This document shows positions 1-6,394 of a DNA stretch of 14,136 bases, in pieces; position 1 is the stretch's first letter; every line of letters starts with the position of its first letter. The DNA lies in NCBI GenBank assembly GCA_002716165.1, contig PAZT01000052.1, positions 1-14,136 of the forward strand. Direction: 5' to 3'. The notes beneath the pieces are model-generated. The model did not search any database. It saw nothing but the letters and a program-made list of their open reading frames with translations, and was not told where the DNA came from. Origin of the DNA: Deltaproteobacteria bacterium. GTDB taxonomy: Bacteria > SAR324 > NAC60-12. The position numbers and the translations under genes were made by a program.

Positions 1-26
1 AGTATGGAAGAGAAAATTATAACTTA

Positions 27-132
27 ACTATTCTATTGCTTCCTGAATTTTTTGGTGGTAAAAATGGTGGTAAAAATATCAGAGAGAAAAAATTCATCAA
101 TAATATCAGTCTATGTTGACGCCTCTCTCTCC
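27..132. repeat. Direct repeat, copy 1 (with 12-bp tandem duplication)
   Basis: This stretch matches 235-328 at about 93% over 94 aligned bases (seven mismatches by hand alignment). It is 12 bases longer because the unit TGGTGGTAAAAA is present twice in tandem (53-64 and 65-76) but only once in the second copy. An AGAGAG run (81-86) and a CTCTCT run (within 123-130) could pair to form an outer stem. No reading frame is preserved between the copies, so this looks like a non-coding dispersed or tandem element rather than a duplicated gene. Confidence 0.8.
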
Positions 133-234
133 GCCATCTAACTATTCCATCCTGTACCATATCATCCCATAAATAAGCTGTAAACTATTGCAAACACTGG
201 TTTTACGTAAATTAGTGTTACCATTCCATTCTAT

Positions 235-328
235 ACTATTCTATTGCTTCTTGAATTTTTTGGTGGTAAATATATCAGAGAGAGGAAATTCCTCAATAAT
301 ATCAGTCTATGTTGACGTCTCTCTATCC
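235..328. repeat. Direct repeat, copy 2
   Basis: Second copy of the element at 27-132, 208 bases downstream and in the same orientation. AGAGAGA (277-283) can pair with TCTCTCT (318-324). Inside lies a perfect short palindrome, GAGGAA-A-TTCCTC (282-294), which is not conserved in copy 1. The most conserved stretch is the segment around CAATAATATCAGTCTATG, followed by TTGACG. Confidence 0.8.
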
Positions 329-542
329 TCTATAACTTGATTTTGTATTTTCCTATTAGATCTAATAAAAAACTAACAAACCCGCTACAGACTTGTAATA
401 ATTTTAATTCTTCCAATAACATCGTAATATTTTCTACTGATTTTCCTGCTGAAGATGAATGGGAATGTAATAGGGCAAAAAGATAATTAAGAAAATTCAG
501 GAGAACATGAATAAGGTAGTTTTGAATAGACATTAAAATATT

Positions 543-570
543 TATTGATTTTATATATACTTAATCAATA
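543..570 (-). terminator. AT-rich hairpin, possible terminator of the DMT exporter gene
   Basis: TATTGATT (543-550) and AATCAATA (563-570) are perfect 8-base inverted arms around a 12-base loop, beginning about 25 bases past the stop codon of the transporter gene on the minus strand. The stem is AT-only except for one G-C pair, and no strong T tract follows in the minus direction, so it may be a weak terminator or mRNA 3' stabiliser, or chance in AT-rich DNA. Confidence 0.3.
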
Positions 571-594
571 TATCGCTCATTTAGTAATTTTTTT

Positions 595-1494
595 TTAAGG
601 TCTTACGAGATTTTGACGATACTCGTAATATCCCTTCACACCAAGGACTAAAGCTCCTGAAAATATGGTGAACGCTCCTAAGTAACTTATCCAATCCGGT
701 TGACTTTTGAAAATAAAGAAATCATAAATAGTTGCAAATACAAGAGATAGGTAAGAAAAAGGTAAAACATAACTTGCATCACTACTTCGCATTGCTTGAA
801 TAAATAATGCTTGTGCTGAAACCATAATAACACCCAATGCAACCAATTCTATCCATTGACGTTCAGAAGGGTAGACCCAGACAAAAGATGCTGCAGTTAC
901 AGATATAGCAAATCCAATGGTATTGTTGATAGAAAGAATCTGTAGTGAGTCTTCCATTCCAGACAGTTTTTTGATAAGTATTACTTCTATTCCAAAGCAA
1001 AATGCAGCTGCGAAAGCTATGAGAGCACCTAACTGGAAACTATCAAAACCAGGCCTCAAAAGAATTATAGAACCGGCTAATGCTATTCCAGTAGCCGACC
1101 ATCGTAAGACACCAATCCTTTCTTTTAAGATTAAAAACGCTAAAAACATTGCAAGTACTGGATTGAGAAAACTTATAGAGATAGCATCTGGAACAGGAAT
1201 AAATGTCACTGCAGTAAACATACAGGTAACACCAATCCATCCAATAACTGAACGATAAAAATGAAGTATATAATGCGGCTTTTCAAACTTGTAGCGCTTA
1301 ATAATTAAAAAAATTAATAGGGCTAGTAAAGCAAAGCCAAAACGTCCCGCACTAATTTGAAGAGGATGCAAAGATTCTCCATTGAAACCCTGACCCAGAG
1401 TCTTAGCAAGTATAGCAGTCATACCAATAAGAGAACTTGCGGCAATCATCATTAATGTTGCACGAAATGAGTTCTGAACTGCTGGCTTAAACAT
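595..1494 (-). CDS. EamA/DMT-family membrane transporter
   Basis: The 299-residue product is almost entirely hydrophobic, with about ten transmembrane helices arranged as two similar five-helix halves, the layout of drug/metabolite transporter (EamA, RhaT-like) exporters in the inner membrane. Supporting features include the early helix with SSLIGMTAILAK, a loop ending in the charged RYKFEKPHY, the conserved helix with PVPDAISISFLNPVLAMFLA near the end of the first half, LKERIG at the half boundary, and the second-half counterpart SYVLPFSYLSLVFATIYD. The length is normal for the family. The start is ATG at 1494; no Shine-Dalgarno is visible, only an A/T-rich leader. Substrate cannot be told from sequence: the family exports amino acids, nucleosides, drugs and other small metabolites. 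It is transcribed alone, away from the decayed locus to its right. Confidence 0.88.
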   Translation of the reverse strand: MFKPAVQNSFRATLMMIAASSLIGMTAILAKTLGQGFNGESLHPLQISAGRFGFALLALLIFLIIKRYKFEKPHYILHFYRSVIGWIGVTCMFTAVTFIPVPDAISISFLNPVLAMFLAFLILKERIGVLRWSATGIALAGSIILLRPGFDSFQLGALIAFAAAFCFGIEVILIKKLSGMEDSLQILSINNTIGFAISVTAASFVWVYPSERQWIELVALGVIMVSAQALFIQAMRSSDASYVLPFSYLSLVFATIYDFFIFKSQPDWISYLGAFTIFSGALVLGVKGYYEYRQNLVRP

Positions 1495-1736
1495 TTAAAA
1501 AGTTTACTATTAGATAATTTACAAAGTGAGAATGATTAGTTTTTATAATCTTCCAAGTAAGATCATAACTCAACAATAAGATTGTTTATATAACACAATT
1601 TAAATTTCAATTTTTACAATGAATTGTAATTTTACTTGGGAGTAAATTTAGTTGATGTTATTCTAATTTTTTTAGAATTTTAATTAAGAAAATATTCTCA
1701 GCTTCATCAAAATCAATTTTAAGTCTAAAGGAATAT
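1495..1736. other. Intergenic region with a palindrome
   Basis: This AT-rich spacer separates the divergent transporter gene and the decayed locus. It contains TTACAAT-GA-ATTGTAA (1614-1629), a perfect inverted repeat with 7-base arms and a 2-base centre, which has the form of a dimeric-regulator operator. No clear -35/-10 pair was identified. Confidence 0.35.
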
Positions 1737-2002
1737 ATGAGTTACACAGAAAAATGGGATAAGGCATTTGATTTGAGAGATAGAAATGATCCAAAGGTAT
1801 TATAATCCATTTTGATGTTATGCTTCCTATTGGAGTAAATGAAGATAAAGCTTCAAGCTATGCTCAGGATTTTATAAAAATAATTGCTGAATCAAAAGAT
1901 TCTGTTAAATTAAACAGTTACAAGTTTTGCCACACTGAAGAGGCCAAGACTAATTTTTCTGAGATGATTGAAAAAGATGGCTATTGTATTGTACCAATAT
2001 AA
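1737..2002 (+). pseudogene. Decayed locus: start of one gene joined to the tail of a DUF2024 gene
   Basis: A good ribosome binding site (AAAGG, 1727-1731) precedes ATG 1737, which opens a 22-codon frame starting MSYTEKWDKAFDLRDRNDP and stopping at 1803-1805. In another frame, open from 1790, the translation gives IIIHFDVMLP, then a region with YAQDFIKII, KFCHTEEA and IEKDGYCIVPI, ending at 2002. That second part matches my memory of the DUF2024 family (…GKIIHFDV.LP… FCH.E… GYFI), but lacks the first dozen or so residues, and the only in-frame ATG (1820) lies inside the domain. The first 19 residues do not look like a DUF2024 start; they loosely recall the beginning of SnoaL/ketosteroid-isomerase-like proteins. 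The simplest reading is a deletion that fused two neighbouring genes out of frame. DUF2024 has no established function that I can state. Confidence 0.6.
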
Positions 2003-2128
2003 AATTATCCAAATCCTTATTATTGAAAAAAGTTAAAGTAGAATTTTCCTAAAAAAGTAAATTGGGATACATACTTTCGATTGAAAAAGGAAAGTAATAT
2101 CTAATGTTTATAATACTAAATAAGAAAA

Positions 2129-2299
2129 ATGGATCACTTAAATCTATTAAGTCCATGCACTAATAATTGTAAGTTGAACCAAATAACAAATATTTGTGAT
2201 GGGTGTGGCAGAACTATAAAAGAAATAATGCAGTGGAAATTTATGACAGATGAAGAAAGGGAATTGATTATGAAGAGAGTTGGAGGAAAAACTTTATGA
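2129..2299 (+). CDS. DUF1289 family small four-cysteine protein
   Basis: This 56-residue protein begins MDHLNLLSPCTNNCKL and has cysteines at residues 10, 14, 23 and 26 in the pattern SPC-x3-C-x8-C-x2-C, followed by GRTIKEIMQWKFM and TDEEREL. That is the DUF1289 signature (SPC…C.….C.GCGRT..EI..W…s..er). The four cysteines suggest a metal or Fe-S site, but the function of the family is not established. Length is normal. The start is ATG 2129 with no clear Shine-Dalgarno. Its stop TGA overlaps the ATG of the next small gene (ATGA at 2296-2299), so the two are probably translationally coupled. Confidence 0.82.
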   Translation: MDHLNLLSPCTNNCKLNQITNICDGCGRTIKEIMQWKFMTDEERELIMKRVGGKTL

Positions 2300-2433
2300 A
2301 AATATTTTTAGTTGCATGCTTTGTTGCAATACTAATTGTAGGTTTCTATTATATATTTAAATCACTTGTAATCGTTGGGCTTTTAACAGTAATTGGAATT
2401 GGTCTATATTTTTGGGCTTCAAAGACACTTTAA
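2296..2433 (+). CDS. Small (45-residue) predicted membrane protein
   Basis: The frame overlaps the DUF1289 stop codon (ATGA) and has one of the best ribosome binding sites in the window: GGAGG at 2282-2286, nine bases before the ATG. The product starts MKIFLVACFVAILIVGFYYI, then FKSLVIVGLLTVIGIGLYFW and the tail ASKTL. This predicts two transmembrane segments separated by a very short FKS turn, making an inner-membrane hairpin. I do not recognise a family. The strong binding site and coupling argue that it is really translated; a role linked to the DUF1289 partner is inference from context only. Confidence 0.6.
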   Translation: MKIFLVACFVAILIVGFYYIFKSLVIVGLLTVIGIGLYFWASKTL

Positions 2434-2501
2434 AGATGAAAATAAACTATCTTAATTTAATTTAATATATATAATTACTAAATTGAAAATTATTTAAAAA
2501 T

Positions 2502-3308
2502 ATGTTTTTTGATAGATTCAAAAACAAATCTGAAAAAGAAAATATTTATTTTAAAGATAATTTACCAAAATTTCTTATCATCGGCGCTCAAAAGTCTGGC
2601 ACTACTTCCCTATATCATTATTTATCTCAACACCCAAAAATTTTACCTCCTAAATATCGTAAAGAAATTAACTATTTCGAAAAAAGATACTTTTCTAAAA
2701 GTTTACGATGGTATAAATCCCAATTTTCCTATTCAAAAGAAAGTTTAATTAATTTTGAGGCTTCAACAAACTACTTATTTTTTCCTTGGACTCCCAAACA
2801 CGTTTTTGAAACAATTCCTCATTGCAAAATAATTATACTTCTAAGAGAACCAAAACAAAGAGCTTGGTCTCATTACAAACATCAAATTAGGTCTAAAGAG
2901 GAACACCTTCCTTTTTTTAAAGCTTTAGAAAGAGAGTTGCTTAACTTGGATGAAATAGAAAAAAAGATACTTGCTGACCCAAAATATTTTAACAAGTCTT
3001 TTAGGAATTATTCTTATCTTAGGAGAGGTCTTTATTACAAACAAATAAAGAACTGGAATAGATTTTTTGAAAAAGAAAGTATTTTTATATCGAGCTTTGA
3101 TGATTTTTTTAAAAATCCGATAAGTAAATGTAATGAGATTTTTGAATTTTTAGAATTAGAAGAGTTTTCAATCAACCCATCAAAAATTTATAATAAATCT
3201 CCCGATGACGATACCCCTCCAAAAGAGTCAATAGATTTAATGAAAAATTATTTTAGTGAACCAAATAAATTTTTATTCAACTATATATCAAAAGATTTTA
3301 ACTGGTAG
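2502..3308 (+). CDS. P-loop sulfotransferase (heparan-sulfate/NDST-like domain)
   Basis: The 268-residue product is a PAPS-dependent sulfotransferase, transferring a sulfuryl group to a hydroxyl or amino group, probably of a surface glycan or lipid. The 5'-phosphosulfate-binding loop is IIGAQKSGTTSLYHYL (residues 26-41, with K31). KEINYF follows at 54-59, in the place of the KE..fF motif of heparan sulfotransferase-type enzymes. EASTNYL is at 86-92, and the 3'-phosphate-binding motif LLREPKQRAWSHYKH spans 113-127 (R115, S123). The length is that of a bare single-domain enzyme; no signal peptide or membrane helix is seen, so it is probably cytoplasmic. The start is ATG 2502, without a Shine-Dalgarno. 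Base composition is strikingly AT-rich, roughly a quarter G+C in lines counted by eye, versus about 40% for the right-hand genes, suggesting an accessory, transferred gene. The acceptor is unknown; no glycan genes adjoin it. Confidence 0.88.
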   Translation: MFFDRFKNKSEKENIYFKDNLPKFLIIGAQKSGTTSLYHYLSQHPKILPPKYRKEINYFEKRYFSKSLRWYKSQFSYSKESLINFEASTNYLFFPWTPKHVFETIPHCKIIILLREPKQRAWSHYKHQIRSKEEHLPFFKALERELLNLDEIEKKILADPKYFNKSFRNYSYLRRGLYYKQIKNWNRFFEKESIFISSFDDFFKNPISKCNEIFEFLELEEFSINPSKIYNKSPDDDTPPKESIDLMKNYFSEPNKFLFNYISKDFNW

Positions 3309-3458
3309 TTGACTAAAACTGTCGCTCTAATTGCATTTTTAAAAAAATTTTATTTTCTCACCTGAGTAGTAAACCTATTCATTTTTTCTATGTCAGATGA
3401 CCTAAAATATAATTACTAGTTTATTAATAATTTAGAAAATAATTATATAAATTCAGTC

Positions 3459-3486
3459 TATTTGGATACCAACACCTATCCAAATA
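3459..3486 (-). terminator. 10-bp-stem hairpin downstream of the TPR gene
   Basis: TATTTGGATA (3459-3468) and TATCCAAATA (3477-3486) are perfect inverted arms with an 8-base loop. The hairpin lies 12 bases past the stop of the minus-strand TPR gene and about 150 bases past the stop of the plus-strand sulfotransferase, i.e. between convergent genes, where a bidirectional terminator is expected. No good T tract follows on either strand, so it may instead protect mRNA 3' ends. Confidence 0.5.
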
Positions 3487-3498
3487 TGAAAATTTTAA

Positions 3499-3996
3499 TC
3501 AGTAATTTTTTACTTCTTTATTCTTTTCATAATTTTCTATAGCTTTTTTGAGAGTTAAATATTCATCACAAGCAAAAAAGCAAATTTTGTCTAGCTTATC
3601 TAAATGTTTTTTAGCTTTTTCAGGTTGACTGATATTTAAATAAAGTCTTCCAATATATTCATGCGTTCCTCGATGTCTTGGATCTAACTTTAAAGCCTTG
3701 TTGTAATATTTAAATGCTTCTTCGTTGTTACCTAACTTTCGATTGCTGTACCCAAGCATATTGAAGGCATCTGCATTTGAAGAATTTTTTTCTATGGATT
3801 TTTTCAAATATACGATTGCTTCCCTGAAGTTACCTTTATAAGCCTCCTCTTTCCCATTCATATAATTTTCATCATTAACTTCTTCATAATAAGAATCATC
3901 ATCATCAGAACTACCAGCCCCATGAATAGCTAAAGTGGGTAAAAACAAACAAGAAAACACTATTGAGGATACGAAGAATATTTTTTTTATTATCAT
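3499..3996 (-). CDS. Secreted tetratricopeptide-repeat protein
   Basis: The 165-residue product begins with a signal peptide (KK then a hydrophobic stretch to about residue 23, FLPTLAIHGAG), followed by an acidic linker (SSDDDDSYYEEVNDEN). Three TPR-like helix pairs follow: about 43-74 (GKEEAYKGNFREAIVYLKK), 75-108 (the clearest, LGYSNRKLGNNEEAFKYYNK and ALKLDP) and 109-142 (YIGRLYLNISQPEKAKKHL). The C-terminal part has a cysteine pair, CFFAC (139-143), before DEYLTLKKAIENYEK, a tail I associate with short periplasmic TPR proteins of proteobacteria. TPRs bind partner proteins; the partner is unknown. The start is ATG 3996 with a poly-A leader and no Shine-Dalgarno. It diverges from the MORN gene across a 321-base region. 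Confidence 0.8.
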   Translation of the reverse strand: MIIKKIFFVSSIVFSCLFLPTLAIHGAGSSDDDDSYYEEVNDENYMNGKEEAYKGNFREAIVYLKKSIEKNSSNADAFNMLGYSNRKLGNNEEAFKYYNKALKLDPRHRGTHEYIGRLYLNISQPEKAKKHLDKLDKICFFACDEYLTLKKAIENYEKNKEVKNY

Positions 3997-4317
3997 TTTT
4001 TTTTAAATTAGATTTTAATTAATAGAATAATTTCATTTTATCAAATTCATAAATATTATTTCAACTTAAATAGATAATTTTTTAGGATTTTTTATTTTAT
4101 AACATAATCATAATGTTTTGAGAATTTTAGGAATGCTAGTTTAGTAAAGATTTTTAAATAATAAATTGATAATTCCCCATTTTTATAGGTGAGTTATTAA
4201 CTCCCATCAAATATACTCAATATTTTAAAATCATTCACTTTGTGATATAAATTAGTTGCTCAAAACGACTGAGTGAATAACGTTTTTTGTTTTTATAATA
4301 TCTGAAATATAACCTAA
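3997..4317. other. Divergent intergenic region between TPR and MORN genes
   Basis: These 321 AT-rich bases must carry the promoters of both divergent genes. A perfect palindrome GAGTTA-T-TAACTC (4191-4203) could be an operator. A consensus -10 hexamer TATAAT is at 4294-4299, 18 bases before the GTG start of the MORN gene, but no matching -35 element is seen at the right distance. No small gene is evident. Confidence 0.35.
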
Positions 4318-5943
4318 GTGAAAATACTCTTTTTTTTAGCAACATTCTATCTTCTATTTTCCAACCTATTTGGACAAACTTCAAAACCTTCTGTTTTTAT
4401 AATTCCAACAAAAACAAAGGGGATAATTTCTGAAATCCAAATTAAATTTTTACATATCACTCTCAATGATTCTTTGTCAAATTATTTTGATGTTTTTCCT
4501 CCTCCTCAAAACAAAAGCGGAGAATGTCTTACAGGTTGCAATTATTTCCACCTGTACCTTGAAGAAATTGATGGAGATTTTCGTTTAGACCTTACAAGAA
4601 AAAATGATGAATATAGCAAAATAGAAACTAAACTTTGTGTCAGTTGTAATACTACTGAGTTGAATGATTTGTTGAGAAATATGGTGAAAATTTTGGTCAA
4701 GGAAAAAAATTTAGAAAATAATTTTGCAGAAGGGAAGAAACAATTTGGAGTCTTATTTCTTCGTTCGGAAAATGGTGAATTTCGATGGTACAAAGAAGGT
4801 AATGAAAATACGGATGGGAAATATGAAGGACAAATTATTAATGGGATTCCAAGAAATGAGGGAATTTTGACTTGGCCTGATGGAGAGAAATATTCAGGAG
4901 AATGGGAGGATGGTAGGAAAAATGGTCAAGGAACACTAATATTTTTTAGTGGTAACAAGTATAAAGGTGAATTCAAAAATGGGAAATATCATGGTAGAGG
5001 AGTGTTTACATGGTCTGATTCAGACAAATATGATGGTGAATTTAAAGACGGTAAAAAACATGGGCAAGGCATATATTCTCAAACCAACGGAACCACTTAT
5101 GTTGGTGGATTCAGGTATGGATTAAAAAATGGAAAGGGTATACTCACCTACGGTAAAGGGCAATTTGAGGGAAATTTATATATAGGTGAGTTCAAGGATG
5201 GGAAAAAATATGGACATGGCATCTACATTAATGCTGACGGTAGCAGGTACGTCGGGGAATTCAAGAATGGTTTAAAAAATGGACTTGGTAAAATTACTTA
5301 CGGAAATGGAATATATGAGGGTGATATTTATGAGGGGGAATTCAAGAATGACCAGAAACAAGGGCTGGGAAATTATGCTTATTCAAATGGGGATATCTAT
5401 TCAGGTGAATTCAAGAATGATAAAAAATTTGGCCAAGGTGTTTTTAAATGGAATAACGGGGATAAATATGTAGGGAATTATGAAAATGGAGAAATAAATG
5501 GTGAAGGAACTCAGACTTATTTTGATGGGAGAAAGTACTTTGGGAATTGGATGAATGGTGAATTCCATGGTCGCGGTAAATTAATTTCACCTGAAGGAGA
5601 AAGTTATGAAGGTCAATGGAATGAAGGTAAATATGATGGCCATGGAACATATATTTTTGGCCAGGGGCAATGGAAAGGAGACAAATATGAAGGTGAATAT
5701 ATAAGCGGAAAAAGAGAAGGAAAAGGAACATACACATTTTCTGATGGGAAAAAATATACAGGTAGTTTCAAAAACGGCAAGATGCATGGTCATGGTATTC
5801 TTACTTTATCTAGTGGTAAAAGATTTGAAGGTAAATGGGAAAATGGAAAGTACTTGAATAAAAATAGTAATGAAAAAGAAGCAAATACAGCTGGAGAGAA
5901 TTTAAAAAGAATTAGTCAAGAATTAAATAATACAATGGAGTAA
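4318..5943 (+). CDS. Exported MORN-repeat protein (about 15 repeats)
   Basis: This 541-residue protein starts at GTG 4318; a stop codon lies directly upstream in frame (TAA 4315) and no Shine-Dalgarno is visible. A signal peptide (MKILFFLATFYLLFSNLFGQ) implies export. Residues ~24-130 form a separate domain with VFIIPTKTKGI, then cysteines 70 and 74 (ECLTGC) and 107 and 110 (CVSC); it loosely resembles N-terminal TolB/CsgG-like lipoprotein domains, unproven. From Tyr169 there are 14 full MORN repeats (Y.G.…G…G.G.y.…dG..) plus a half repeat at 503. Most are 23 residues; repeats starting at 261, 311 and 430 are 27 residues, each followed by a 23-residue one, giving a recurring 50-residue unit. 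The tail (512-541) is charged and probably helical. MORN arrays form elongated β-sheet scaffolds that bind proteins or lipids; a cell-surface or periplasmic scaffold is inferred. Confidence 0.9.
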   Translation: MKILFFLATFYLLFSNLFGQTSKPSVFIIPTKTKGIISEIQIKFLHITLNDSLSNYFDVFPPPQNKSGECLTGCNYFHLYLEEIDGDFRLDLTRKNDEYSKIETKLCVSCNTTELNDLLRNMVKILVKEKNLENNFAEGKKQFGVLFLRSENGEFRWYKEGNENTDGKYEGQIINGIPRNEGILTWPDGEKYSGEWEDGRKNGQGTLIFFSGNKYKGEFKNGKYHGRGVFTWSDSDKYDGEFKDGKKHGQGIYSQTNGTTYVGGFRYGLKNGKGILTYGKGQFEGNLYIGEFKDGKKYGHGIYINADGSRYVGEFKNGLKNGLGKITYGNGIYEGDIYEGEFKNDQKQGLGNYAYSNGDIYSGEFKNDKKFGQGVFKWNNGDKYVGNYENGEINGEGTQTYFDGRKYFGNWMNGEFHGRGKLISPEGESYEGQWNEGKYDGHGTYIFGQGQWKGDKYEGEYISGKREGKGTYTFSDGKKYTGSFKNGKMHGHGILTLSSGKRFEGKWENGKYLNKNSNEKEANTAGENLKRISQELNNTME

Positions 5944-6394
5944 TACAATTATTAAAATATTAACATACTCTTTTTTCAATCATTTCCCATGCTTAAAAAT
6001 GTATTGTTCCAAAACTTATAATTGCTCCTAAGTCAAATGGTAATTTGACATAAAGCTACGATAGCTGTGCATAATCTACAATTTTGATTTTATATATATT
6101 TATTCATATATTTAAATGTTAAAAATTAATTTTCACGTATGCAACAAATATATTCTTATTGGTATATTGATAAAAGTTTTTTGTAAAATTCCTTTTTTTA
6201 CCCTCACTATCAGTTTTTGTAAAAAAGAATTCTTTTTCATAAAAATAATAGTTAAAACGGTCGTAAATTAGGTTTTATTTGTTAATATCAGTAAAAATAA
6301 AAGTGTAATGCCCCTAAAATTAAAAATTTTTTTTATGAAATATTTGATATTTTATAGAATTTGTTTGTAACAATTGCCTTGTAAAAATATTTAA
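5944..6394. other. AT-rich intergenic region upstream of the protease operon
   Basis: These 451 bases hold two adjacent perfect hairpins and a promoter-like sequence (listed separately) at 6032-6075, and otherwise poly-A/T-rich DNA. A 51-codon hydrophobic open frame (6116-6271) is probably a chance product of AT-rich sequence: it has no ribosome binding site and a composition dominated by F, I and K. The long distance from the putative promoter to ATG 6395 would give a ~310-base leader, or else a closer promoter exists that I could not pick out. Confidence 0.4.
6032..6075 (+). promoter_or_regulatory. Twin inverted repeats overlapping a promoter-like sequence
   Basis: GTCAAAT-GGTA-ATTTGAC (6032-6049) is a perfect inverted repeat with 7-base arms. 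Four bases further lies AGCTA-CGA-TAGCT (6054-6066), with 5-base arms. The right arm of the first repeat carries a consensus -35 box TTGACA (6045-6050), and CATAAT (6070-6075) is a 5/6 match to a -10 box at a long 19-base spacing. The geometry is that of a promoter covered by two operators, for the protease operon at 6395, but it is a sequence-only proposal. Confidence 0.3.

Larger units (their letters stand above)
1..594. other. AT-rich non-coding region with a diverged direct repeat
   Basis: No convincing gene is visible in these 594 bases. The region holds two copies of a ~100-bp direct repeat (listed separately), a short inverted repeat between them (AACACT at 193-198 with AGTGTT at 214-219), and an AT-rich hairpin next to the end of the transporter gene. 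A 67-codon open frame on the minus strand (533-330) has no ribosome binding site and no recognisable domain, and its stop codon lies against the second repeat copy; I do not call it a gene. Confidence 0.6.

Noticed and set aside
330..533. 67-codon open frame on the minus strand
   Set aside because: There is no ribosome site, no recognisable domain and an AT-driven composition, and the frame ends against a repeat copy. It cannot be supported as a gene.
917..1258. Long open frame antisense to the DMT exporter; similar ones at 5444-5793 and 12877-13245
   Set aside because: All lie fully inside strongly supported genes on the other strand or run along repeat-encoded sequence, and none has domain-like content.
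4900..5860. Periodic nucleotide repeats resembling a repeat array
   Set aside because: The periodicity is 69 or 81 bases, in frame, and encodes the MORN repeats. There are no spacer/repeat units, so this is not a CRISPR array.
6116..6271. 51-codon hydrophobic open frame (+)
   Set aside because: It is dominated by F, I and K codons expected by chance in poly-A/T DNA, and has no ribosome site.
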